In this document: positions 7,909 to 15,373 of the stretch, in pieces
Layout of the letters: every line of letters begins with the position of its first letter
How positions within the stretch are numbered: the first letter of the stretch is position 1
Made by a program: the position numbers and the translations under genes
Assembly (NCBI GenBank): GCA_938034375.1
Contig: CALHLB010000044.1
Location: forward strand, 1 to 52,807
Direction: 5' to 3'
DNA length: 52,807 nucleotides
From: an uncultured Alphaproteobacteria bacterium
GTDB taxonomy: Bacteria > Pseudomonadota > Alphaproteobacteria > Rhizobiales > JACESI01
Notes under the pieces: generated by a model
Databases searched by the model: none
What the model was told of the DNA's origin: nothing
The model's input: only the letters and a program-made list of their open reading frames with translations

Positions 7909-8847
7909 TCATTTTAAAGAGCTTACATTACAGTTTTTAGAGAGCAAGGTATTCTCACATTTTACAAATTCAATAAAGGCTTTGAGAGGCGCCTTCATGT
8001 TCTTTTTATTAAGGTAGTTCAGAGAATATTGGTATTTCTTTTTTCCATAATCCTTTAAAACTTCACAAAGCCCACCTTCTTCAAGTGGCTGCTTAACAAG
8101 ATCATAATACATATAGGAAAAACCAAGCCCGCGCTCTGTAAGCTTGATAATGGCGCTGGTATTATTTGTTTTAAACCTTATTTTAGGCTTTATGATAACC
8201 GACTGGGAGCCATCACCAAATGTCCATGGCACAATATCAGTTTTATCGGTTGAAAAAACGATTCCCTCACAGCGTGTAAGATCTTCAGGTTTTTCAGGGG
8301 TGGCATGTTTTTTTAAATAAGAAGGGGCGACAATAATTGCCATCTCTAAAGGGGGACCAATTGGAACGGCATAGGTTTCAGGGTCTAACAAAGCATTTAA
8401 GCGAATAGCCGCATCCAGACCTGATGTTACCAAATCCTTTTTAAGTCCCTCACAATCCAGATGAATGATGATTTCTGGATAATTTTTTGCAAATTTTATC
8501 AAAATATCATTGAGAAACAGATCACAAACGCCCTGGGAAGCGCTTAAACATAACGTCCCTGTAACGGGGCCAGATTTATCATAAGTCTGCTCAAGGGCAT
8601 TTTCCAGCACTTTCATGGCAGCCAGAGATTTTTTGTAAAGCTTTTGCCCGGCTTCTGTTAGGGAAATTTTTCTGGTTGTTCTTTGAAAAAGTCTTGTTCC
8701 CAAACTGTCTTCAAGACGCAAAATCGCCTCACTTACAGAACTCGCGCTCATATTTAATTGTTTGGCAGCTGGGCGAAAACCTTCCGACTTAGCAACCTGA
8801 ATGAAGATCGATAAATATTTTAATTGGTCACTTTTCATGGTCTTCAC
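7909..8847 (-). CDS. LysR-family transcriptional regulator
   Basis: A 312-residue DNA-binding regulator. The N-terminal winged helix-turn-helix (about residues 8-65, RPAAKQLNMSASSVSEAILRL then LGTRLFQRTTRKISLTEAG) is standard, and a periplasmic-binding-like effector domain (about 92-300) follows. Start at 8847 (or ATG 8838). It is divergent from the alpha-oxoamine synthase with a 205-bp shared control region, the usual arrangement for a LysR regulator of the neighbouring gene. Its last codons overlap sequence resembling the dispersed repeat, so the repeat may have donated the C-terminal residues (SSLK). Effector unknown. Confidence 0.9.
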   Translation of the reverse strand: MKTMKSDQLKYLSIFIQVAKSEGFRPAAKQLNMSASSVSEAILRLEDSLGTRLFQRTTRKISLTEAGQKLYKKSLAAMKVLENALEQTYDKSGPVTGTLCLSASQGVCDLFLNDILIKFAKNYPEIIIHLDCEGLKKDLVTSGLDAAIRLNALLDPETYAVPIGPPLEMAIIVAPSYLKKHATPEKPEDLTRCEGIVFSTDKTDIVPWTFGDGSQSVIIKPKIRFKTNNTSAIIKLTERGLGFSYMYYDLVKQPLEEGGLCEVLKDYGKKKYQYSLNYLNKKNMKAPLKAFIEFVKCENTLLSKNCNVSSLK

Positions 8848-8914
8848 AAAAACTCAACCATAAACTTTACACTTAACATAATTATCACGGCAAGAACTCG
8901 TATGGTAGTGGATC

Positions 8915-8936
8915 AGGTGTAACACAATCAACACCT
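8915..8936. promoter_or_regulatory. Candidate LysR operator
   Basis: A perfect interrupted palindrome AGGTGT-N10-ACACCT lies in the divergent region, 68 bp from the LysR start and 117 bp from the synthase ATG. Size and placement fit a LysR recognition site. No binding evidence is available. Confidence 0.5.
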
Positions 8937-9052
8937 ACATTGTCCTTAATTATGAACACTCTGTTCTGAATTTTCAATATTCTAAATTTCATAAATTTTT
9001 GCAATATTCCGCCTGCACCGTTCAAGTATTACTTAACCTACTGGGCAAAGAA

Positions 9053-10408
9053 ATGAGTATATATACTGAAACTACTGGAACTCTCCTCATGAAGCTTAAA
9101 AAAGAGGGGCGCCGTGACATTGAAACCATTTCCAGCAAAATGGATGAATTGCGTCAAAAACAAATACAAGAAGGTATATTTGGTTTTGATAATTTCACAG
9201 AAACTGGCAGCAATGCTTTTTCTGACATGGGGACTGACCTTTCATCTGATAGACGGGAATGTATTATTTGGTCAATCAATCATTATCTAAACTTGAACCG
9301 ACATCCTTACGTAATTGAAAAATCAATTGAAGCAACGCGCCAATTTGGTACCGGATGTGGCACATCTGCCATATCAGGCGGCATGAACGTTCTTCACAAG
9401 AAAATAGAAGACCGCCTTTCCTCATGGTATAATAAGGGTATTATGCTCTTCCCAACGGGTTTTACAGCTAATCTCGGCTCCCTTGCCGCTATTTGTCAGG
9501 AAGGCGACCATGTTTTAATCGACAGTGAATCGCATGCCTCCATTCGCGATGGTATCAAACTTTCACCAACCCGTCGCTGGATTCAGTTTGAGCATAATTC
9601 GCTTGAAGATATTGAAGCCAAGCTCATTTCTTCAACAAAAGAGTGTGAAGGCAAAATTATTGTTGTGGTTGAATCTGTTTATTCCATGAGTGGCGATATT
9701 TGCCCACTTGATAAACTGGCTGAGCTCAAGAAAAAATATGACTTCCTGCTTTTTGTGGATGAGGCGCATTCTTTCGGCATTTATGGCGAATATGGCAAAG
9801 GCCTTTCATACCACATGGGTGTTTTGGATGATGTTGACTTTTTAACGTCAACTTTTTCCAAATCAACAGCTTCAATTGGTGGATTTGTTGCCTGCGACCC
9901 TAAATATGTTTCCTATTTCCAATGGGGATCTAACGCATTTGCTTTCCAGGCTTGCTTCTCTCCCGCCGATGCAGGCACAATTTTGGCCGCGCTTGATATT
10001 TTGGAAACAGAGCCAAGCCATGTTGAATCACTTCATAAGAAAAACGTTTACATGCGTAAAAAGCTCATTGCAGCCGGTTTTGACCTTGGCTCAAGCTTAA
10101 GCCCTGTTATTCCTGTTTACATTTCCGATACGGAAAAACTTTTAAAGGTTTGTTTTGATCTTTATAAAAATGGCGTTTTCTCTGTTCCCATCAGCTACCC
10201 TGCTGTTGGCGTACATGAAGGGCGCATTCGGTTTATCGTGAATGCCAATCACACCCATGAACATATTGATAAAACGGTGGATTTATTAAGCAAACTTGCG
10301 GCCGATTATGACCTGCTCGATGATCAAAAGCAAATGCGTGAAAACGGCTTCATTGGTAAAATTAAAAATACAACTTCCACCGACAGTATTTCTACTCAAT
10401 TTAACTAA
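9053..10408 (+). CDS. Alpha-oxoamine synthase (PLP-dependent, serine palmitoyltransferase / aminolevulinate synthase-like)
   Basis: A 451-residue fold-type I PLP enzyme. Members condense an amino acid with an acyl thioester and lose CO2 to give an alpha-aminoketone. Key features are GTGCGTSAISGG (99-110), DSESHAS (H161 stacks on PLP), DEAHSFG (D236, H239) and the Schiff-base lysine K270 in STFSKSTASIGGF. ATG 9053 is used; the frame extends to TTG 8999 without support. The N-terminal 45 residues are longer than in KBL/BioF. Specificity is open: the family includes sphingoid base synthases and CqsA/LqsA autoinducer synthases. The AhpD-like gene follows by 9 bp, so they form an operon, probably controlled by the divergent LysR protein. 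Confidence 0.85.
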   Translation: MSIYTETTGTLLMKLKKEGRRDIETISSKMDELRQKQIQEGIFGFDNFTETGSNAFSDMGTDLSSDRRECIIWSINHYLNLNRHPYVIEKSIEATRQFGTGCGTSAISGGMNVLHKKIEDRLSSWYNKGIMLFPTGFTANLGSLAAICQEGDHVLIDSESHASIRDGIKLSPTRRWIQFEHNSLEDIEAKLISSTKECEGKIIVVVESVYSMSGDICPLDKLAELKKKYDFLLFVDEAHSFGIYGEYGKGLSYHMGVLDDVDFLTSTFSKSTASIGGFVACDPKYVSYFQWGSNAFAFQACFSPADAGTILAALDILETEPSHVESLHKKNVYMRKKLIAAGFDLGSSLSPVIPVYISDTEKLLKVCFDLYKNGVFSVPISYPAVGVHEGRIRFIVNANHTHEHIDKTVDLLSKLAADYDLLDDQKQMRENGFIGKIKNTTSTDSISTQFN

Positions 10409-10417
10409 GGAAAAATT

Positions 10418-10987
10418 ATGGTTGAATTTACAAAACATTCTATTGATAGCGCACCTGAAGAAGCGAAAGAAAATCTGAGATATGCTGAAAAGGCCTATGG
10501 TTTTTTGCCAAACCTTTATCGCAACATGGCAGAGGCACCCACTTTATTTGAAGGCTACTTGAAGCTTTCTGACATCTTTTCCAAAAACAGCTTCTCTGAA
10601 ACAGAGCGTCAAATCATTTTGATGACCAATAACCGCCTGAATGATTGCAAATATTGCATGTCTGCTCATACGGCTATTTCAAAAGGTGCTGGCGTTGCAG
10701 ATGATGTAATTGAAGCGCTTCGCAACAACACTCCGATTGCAGATGCTAAACTTGAAGCTTTGCGCCAGTTTTCGGCCATCATCAATGAAACTCGCGGTAA
10801 CCCAACAGATGCACAAATTCAGGCCATGCTGGATGCCGGTTATACAAAACAGAATGTTCTAGAAGTTTTAGTTGGAACAAGTTTGAAAATTTTATCTAAC
10901 TATACCAACCATATCACGAATACTCAGCTTGACGAGGCGTTTTTACCGACTGCTTGGTCTGGCGTTAATACTGAAGCAGCCGAATAA
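10418..10987 (+). CDS. AhpD / carboxymuconolactone decarboxylase-family protein
   Basis: A 189-residue all-helical protein with the AhpD-type redox centre DCKYCMSAHT: C77 and C80 plus H84. This is the peroxidase-associated thiol relay signature, not the cysteine-free decarboxylase type. The flanking KAYGFLPNLYRNMA and ETRGNPTDAQIQAMLDAGYT segments are typical of the AhpD-like subgroup. AAGGA lies 7 bp before ATG 10418, and the gap to the synthase is 9 bp. A strong terminator at 11017-11068 ends the two-gene unit. Its association with an oxoamine synthase is not a pairing I know; it may serve as a thiol reductase partner or simply be co-regulated. Confidence 0.88.
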   Translation: MVEFTKHSIDSAPEEAKENLRYAEKAYGFLPNLYRNMAEAPTLFEGYLKLSDIFSKNSFSETERQIILMTNNRLNDCKYCMSAHTAISKGAGVADDVIEALRNNTPIADAKLEALRQFSAIINETRGNPTDAQIQAMLDAGYTKQNVLEVLVGTSLKILSNYTNHITNTQLDEAFLPTAWSGVNTEAAE

Positions 10988-11016
10988 TATAGGCTGTTAT
11001 ATACTATCCAAGTAGG

Positions 11017-11068
11017 CGTCTTTACCTTTCTAGGGGCAGAAATTAGATAAGGTAAAGGCGTCTTTTTA
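11017..11068 (+). terminator. Terminator after the synthase-AhpD operon
   Basis: A 12-bp stem with one wobble pair (11017-11028 with 11049-11060), a 20-nt loop, then TCTTTTTAC. It separates the AhpD-like gene from the redoxin start 15 bp further on, so the redoxin is served either by readthrough or by a promoter inside the hairpin region. Confidence 0.75.
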
Positions 11069-11082
11069 CAGGATTTTTTTTA

Positions 11083-11628
11083 ATGCTTCTTGACACCCCT
11101 TTATGTGATTTTGGCTGGCTCGCACCAGATTTCATACTCAAAGACTTTGATGGCAATAGCCATAAAATGTCTGATTACTTAACGGATAAGGGGTTATTGA
11201 TTGCTTTTATCTGCAATCATTGCCCTTATGTTCAAACCATTGGTGACAGGCTGGCAGAAGATACGGCTTTTTTAAAATCAAAAGGCATTAACACATTAGC
11301 TGTCATGTCTAATGACTACCATATGGTTTCAAGCGATAGCCCTGCCAATATGAAGAAATTTTCTCAACATTTTGGCTTTGTTTTTCCCTATTTAGTCGAT
11401 GAAGACCAATCTATCGGTAAATCCTATAAAGCAATCTGCACACCTGACTTTTTTGGTTTGAATAGTGAGGGAAAATTACAATATCGTGGCAGACTTGATG
11501 ATGCCTCTATGGGAAATGCTACAAACAGAAAACGCGAATTGGTTGATGCCATGGTGCAAATTTCTGAAACTGGGCAAGGACCTAAAAGCCAGATGCCCAG
11601 TATGGGTTGCTCAATCAAATGGCGCTAA
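11083..11628 (+). CDS. Thioredoxin-fold redoxin (AhpC/TSA-like)
   Basis: A 181-residue thioredoxin-like protein. APDFILKDFDG opens the redoxin domain. The active-site segment ICNHCPYV carries C44 and C47 as a CNHC motif, common in a conserved family of uncharacterised thioredoxin-like proteins. The distinctive end (PSMGCSIKWR) with a third cysteine is typical of that family. ATG 11083 has an AGGAT site about 8 bp upstream. Probably a cytosolic thiol-disulfide or peroxidatic enzyme. It lies in the same orientation as the synthase and AhpD genes, giving the island two thiol-redox proteins. Confidence 0.88.
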   Translation: MLLDTPLCDFGWLAPDFILKDFDGNSHKMSDYLTDKGLLIAFICNHCPYVQTIGDRLAEDTAFLKSKGINTLAVMSNDYHMVSSDSPANMKKFSQHFGFVFPYLVDEDQSIGKSYKAICTPDFFGLNSEGKLQYRGRLDDASMGNATNRKRELVDAMVQISETGQGPKSQMPSMGCSIKWR

Positions 11629-11710
11629 ACAACAAACCCACGATCAATTAATTGAATCTTTAACTTAAAGCTCTACACAATATCGCCAGGTTTTAGTTTT
11701 ATGGTGCCTT

Positions 11711-13528
11711 ATGTTTTTTGAGCAAATTCAAGTTAATATCTTAGGCCAATATCTAGCAATTTTCTTACCAAATTCGCGGATATATTGGCTTTATCTTATC
11801 TGCGCTATTATACTTTCTTTTATCGCATATCATCAATTCAATCACGAGCACGATGATGAAGATCAGATCCCAAAAAAGCAACGTAAAAGTTTTTGGGAAT
11901 ATTTGTTTGATAGGGAAACATTCCTGCATTTTTCAACTTTTCAAGATGTCAAATATTTTTGCGTCAATGCCGTTGCTTATTATGGTGTTGTGACGCAATT
12001 TTTAATTGGTACGCATGAATTTTCTCTTTTTTTTAATCAGAGCTTTTCCAACATTTTCGGAGAGATTGATGCACCAATTATTACAAATGAATACAGCCTT
12101 ATTCTCTATACAATCCTCAGTGTTGTAGCGCTCGATTTGGGTGTTTATCTTAGCCATCGCGCCCAACATAACATTCCTTTCCTATGGGAATTTCACAAAG
12201 TGCATCATTCGGCTGAAAAAATGACACCCATCACCCTTTTTCGAATGCACCCGGTTGATTTATTCATAACCGCCTTGACAACTTCTTTTTTAGGTGGACT
12301 TGCTTTTGCCGGTCTTTTTTATCTAACAGGTGAAGAGCCGCAAGCCTTAACACTTTTTGGTCTGAATATCATTGTATTTAGCTTCTACATTGCAGGGTAT
12401 AATTTACGCCATTCCCATATCTGGCTGAATTACCCATATTGGTTAAGCAAAATTTTAATCAGCCCTGCCCAACATCAAATTCATCACAGCACAGATCCAA
12501 AACATTTTGACCGCAATTTTGGCCTTATTTTTTCAATCTGGGATCAAATTGGCAAAAGCCATTATATTCCACGCCAATATGAAAAGCTTTCTTTTGGCCT
12601 TAGTAAGGAAGTGCCAAATCCATTTAAATCTATTTGGGAGATTTATTATAAACCATTTTTATGGTCTGGTGAAATTTTAAGAAAAGCGCTTGGTAATCCA
12701 CGCCGTCAGACTATTGCAGGGCTATTTTTTACCCTTCTTGTTATCGGTTACTTACATGGTGTCAAGCAAGCATATAATCAAACAAGTCATCTGTCCCCAC
12801 AAAGTGTTCACCTTGCTAAACTTACCTGGACAGAGGTCGATAAATTTCTGGCAGAAGGCTATGACACGGTTTTAATTCCGACAGCTGGCATTGAACAAAA
12901 TGGCCCACATGCCATATTAGGCAAGCATAATGTGGTTATAACACATACAACCCATGAAATTGCTCATGCCTTGGGCAAAACATTGGTTGCTCCCATTATT
13001 GACCATGTACCAGAAGGAAATATTACTCCAAAACCGGATGGTCACATGGTATTTGCCGGCACAATCAGCCTGCCTGAACCTTTATTTAAACAGGTTTTAA
13101 TAGCCACTGCCAGTAGTTTGAAAGCTCATGGTTTTAAAAATATTTTCTTCATCGGCGATAGTGGTGGTAACCAGGAGACACAAGAAAAAACGGCCCGTCT
13201 CCTCAATAATCAATGGCAAGACGAAGGCATTTTGGTCGGCCATATTGGGAATTATTATGCGGCAAATGGTCAATTCGACTATCTGTTAAAAGCGGGTTAT
13301 TCGAAAGAGGAAATAGGCTACCATGCAGGCATACGTGATACATCAGAACTTTTATATATCGACCCTTCTTCTGTTCGCAAAAATTTCGTCACAAACAAGA
13401 TAGGTACAAATTCAGGCGTTTCAGGTAAGCCAAGCATGGCCAGTGCCGAGATTGGCAAAAAAATGGTTCAACTCAAAATACAAGCTGCCATTAAGCAAAT
13501 AAGAAAAATAAAGGATCAAAAAAAATAA
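11711..13528 (+). CDS. Fatty acid hydroxylase (sterol desaturase family) fused to a creatininase-like domain
   Basis: A 605-residue two-domain membrane protein. Residues 1-320 are a di-iron fatty acid hydroxylase: several membrane helices and histidine boxes HRAQH (149-153), HKVHH (162-166), HSH (234-236) and HQIHH (255-259). A further helix at about 333-350 leads to a creatininase-fold domain (about 365-600). That domain keeps the framework but has altered metal-ligand positions: EQNGPH at 395-400 (family EQHGPH), GKHN at 404-407 (family GTD), GDSGGN at 482-487 (family NGHGGN or NGHYEN) and HAGIRDTS at 538-545 (family HAGExETS). It either uses a different metal set or is not a classical amidohydrolase. 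No ribosome site is obvious at ATG 11711. It is the last gene of the island. Confidence 0.85.
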   Translation: MFFEQIQVNILGQYLAIFLPNSRIYWLYLICAIILSFIAYHQFNHEHDDEDQIPKKQRKSFWEYLFDRETFLHFSTFQDVKYFCVNAVAYYGVVTQFLIGTHEFSLFFNQSFSNIFGEIDAPIITNEYSLILYTILSVVALDLGVYLSHRAQHNIPFLWEFHKVHHSAEKMTPITLFRMHPVDLFITALTTSFLGGLAFAGLFYLTGEEPQALTLFGLNIIVFSFYIAGYNLRHSHIWLNYPYWLSKILISPAQHQIHHSTDPKHFDRNFGLIFSIWDQIGKSHYIPRQYEKLSFGLSKEVPNPFKSIWEIYYKPFLWSGEILRKALGNPRRQTIAGLFFTLLVIGYLHGVKQAYNQTSHLSPQSVHLAKLTWTEVDKFLAEGYDTVLIPTAGIEQNGPHAILGKHNVVITHTTHEIAHALGKTLVAPIIDHVPEGNITPKPDGHMVFAGTISLPEPLFKQVLIATASSLKAHGFKNIFFIGDSGGNQETQEKTARLLNNQWQDEGILVGHIGNYYAANGQFDYLLKAGYSKEEIGYHAGIRDTSELLYIDPSSVRKNFVTNKIGTNSGVSGKPSMASAEIGKKMVQLKIQAAIKQIRKIKDQKK

Positions 13529-13587
13529 AGCCTTAAATGATAAAATCGCTGCAATAAATTGAGCTATTCAGACGTTATAAGAGTAAA

Positions 13588-13661
13588 ATATAGCCAAGCT
13601 CATATAAATTGATAATGAAGTTTGGCTATATTCCTTTGTTTACGCTCAGCTTTTCTTTTTT
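13588..13661 (-). repeat. Dispersed palindromic repeat, copy C (inverted)
   Basis: The reverse complement matches copy B almost base for base: an AAAAGAAAAGCTGAGC core, then a 42-nt hairpin module bounded by TATAGCC and GGCTATA (13589-13630). The element ends inside the stop codon of mmsA at 13660-13662. B and C face each other across the 7.9-13.6 kb island. Confidence 0.85.
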
Positions 13662-15162
13662 ACATTGTGGGTATAACAAATTCAGCACCTTGCCGCACGC
13701 CAGAGGGCCAACGACTAGTTACTGTTTTGGTTCTGGTGTAAAAACGGAAAGCATCTTCACCATGTTGGTTTAAATCCCCAAAACCAGAGGCTTTCCAGCC
13801 ACCAAAAGTGTAATAGGCCAATGGAACGGGAATGGGGACATTTATACCTACCATGCCAATATTGATGCGATTGGCAAAATCGCGTGCAGTGTCGCCATTG
13901 CAGGTGAAAATTGCAGCACCATTGCCATAATCGTGATTCATGGCCAGTACTAGGGCCTCTTCATAACTTTCAGCACGAATGGTTGAAAGAACCGGACCAA
14001 AAATTTCTTTTTGATAAATTTCCATATCCGGCGTTACCTTATCAAAAAGGGATGCGCCAACAAAATACCCTTTTTCATAACCTTGAAGGGTGAAGTTACG
14101 CCCATCAACAGCTAATATTGCGCCCTCTTCAACACCGCGATCAACAAGCCCCGTGACAGTTTCTTTAGCTTTAGCTGTTATAAGTGGGCCAAAATCAACG
14201 TCATCTCCAGCCGTATAAGGGCCTATTTTCAAAGCTTCTACCTTTGGTTTCATCGCTTTAATGAAACGTTCTGCTGTTTCCTCCCCCACCGGAACAGCAA
14301 TAGAAATAGCCATACAGCGCTCTCCTGCGGCGCCATATGCCGCACCAATCATCGCATTACTTACCATATCCATATCCGCATCAGGCATAATAATGGCATG
14401 ATTTTTTGCGCCACCAAAACACTGTACCCGTTTTCCATTGGCACAACCACGGCTATAAATGGCTTCTGCAATCGGGGTGGAACCAACAAAACCAATAGCC
14501 GTAATATCGGGATGCGCTATAATCGCGTCCACGACTTCTTTATCACCATTGACGACCTGCAAAACATTGTCTGGCAGGCCGGCTTCACTCATCAATTCTG
14601 CCAACATCATGGGAAGTGTTGGAGCGCGCTCAGATGGTTTTAAAATGAAGGCATTACCACAAACAAGGGCCGGGCAAAATTTCCACATTGGTATCATAGC
14701 CGGAAAATTGAACGGTGTAATACCTGCCACAACACCCAATGGTTGACGCATGGAATACATATCAATACCGGGGCCAACGCTATCACTATAATCCCCTTTT
14801 AAAAGATGGGGAGCACCAAAACAGAATTCAGCAACCTCCAGCCCGCGCATAATATCGCCTTTGGCATCAGAAATTGTTTTGCCATGCTCAAGGGAAAGAG
14901 CCTTGGCAAGCTTATCCATATTATGGTGTAAAAGTTCAACAAATTTCATCAAAACCCGCGCGCGTCTCTGCGGGTTTATTGCAACCCATGCCGGTTGGGC
15001 CTTTTTTGCTTTTTCAACAGCCTCTTCCAAAATATCCGCATTTCCAAGGGATAGGTTGGCAACGACTTCACCGATGGCAGGATTAAAAACGGGAGCTTGT
15101 CTCTCACACCCATTATGGCCAAAGACTTCTTTTCCACCAATAAAATGTCCAATATCGTGCAA
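13660..15162 (-). CDS. mmsA: CoA-acylating methylmalonate-semialdehyde dehydrogenase
   Basis: A 500-residue aldehyde dehydrogenase superfamily enzyme converting (methyl)malonate semialdehyde plus NAD and CoA to propionyl- or acetyl-CoA in valine and inositol degradation. Visible are GITPFNFPAMIPMWKF, the NAD-binding GFVGSTPIAEAIY, and the catalytic C283 in GAAGERCMAIS; the general-base glutamate of ordinary ALDHs is replaced by FGGAKNHAI, as in MMSDH. Length is standard. It stands alone: no mmsB or hydrolase neighbour, although a relic of an enoyl-CoA hydratase-family gene lies at 21572. Its stop codon touches repeat C and its start is 32 bp from repeat D. Confidence 0.96.
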   Translation of the reverse strand: MHDIGHFIGGKEVFGHNGCERQAPVFNPAIGEVVANLSLGNADILEEAVEKAKKAQPAWVAINPQRRARVLMKFVELLHHNMDKLAKALSLEHGKTISDAKGDIMRGLEVAEFCFGAPHLLKGDYSDSVGPGIDMYSMRQPLGVVAGITPFNFPAMIPMWKFCPALVCGNAFILKPSERAPTLPMMLAELMSEAGLPDNVLQVVNGDKEVVDAIIAHPDITAIGFVGSTPIAEAIYSRGCANGKRVQCFGGAKNHAIIMPDADMDMVSNAMIGAAYGAAGERCMAISIAVPVGEETAERFIKAMKPKVEALKIGPYTAGDDVDFGPLITAKAKETVTGLVDRGVEEGAILAVDGRNFTLQGYEKGYFVGASLFDKVTPDMEIYQKEIFGPVLSTIRAESYEEALVLAMNHDYGNGAAIFTCNGDTARDFANRINIGMVGINVPIPVPLAYYTFGGWKASGFGDLNQHGEDAFRFYTRTKTVTSRWPSGVRQGAEFVIPTM

Positions 15163-15194
15163 TTTTTTCGCTCCATTTTTTCGGTCGCGATAAC

Positions 15195-15235
15195 TATAGC
15201 CAAACTCATATAAAATGATAACGGATTTAGCTATA
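15195..15235 (-). repeat. Dispersed palindromic repeat, copy D (hairpin module only)
   Basis: A 41-nt TATAGCC...GCTATA hairpin module matching the inverted orientation of copies C and E, lacking the GAAAAG core. It lies just upstream of mmsA. A second imperfect palindrome (ATAAGATTTT.../...AAAATCTTAT, 15235-15273) follows directly; a similar AAGATTTT/AAAATCTT palindrome lies near repeat A, so it may be a further module of the element. Confidence 0.7.
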
Positions 15236-15373
15236 TAAGATTTTTAAAACCAAAAGGTTTCCTAAAATCTTATGCCGTGTAGCCGAACAAATTTCTTCCA
15301 ACCAATCATCACCTAATTAATAGATCATGACCCTAAAGTTTTTATATTTTTATTATGGCTACAAAGTAACCTT

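Noticed and set aside
8999-9052. Longer N-terminus of the oxoamine synthase from TTG 8999
   Set aside because: No ribosome site, no similarity to the family, and it would extend into the divergent promoter region; ATG 9053 fits better.
7784-13661. Island as a composite transposon with copies B and C as terminal inverted repeats
   Set aside because: No transposase or target-site duplication is visible, and other copies of the repeat (A, D, E) stand alone between ordinary genes, so the flanking may be coincidence of a dispersed repeat.
15235-15373. A gene or pepN terminator in the mmsA-pepN gap
   Set aside because: Apart from repeat D and the adjoining imperfect palindrome, the sequence has no open frame and no stem followed by a T-run in the pepN direction.
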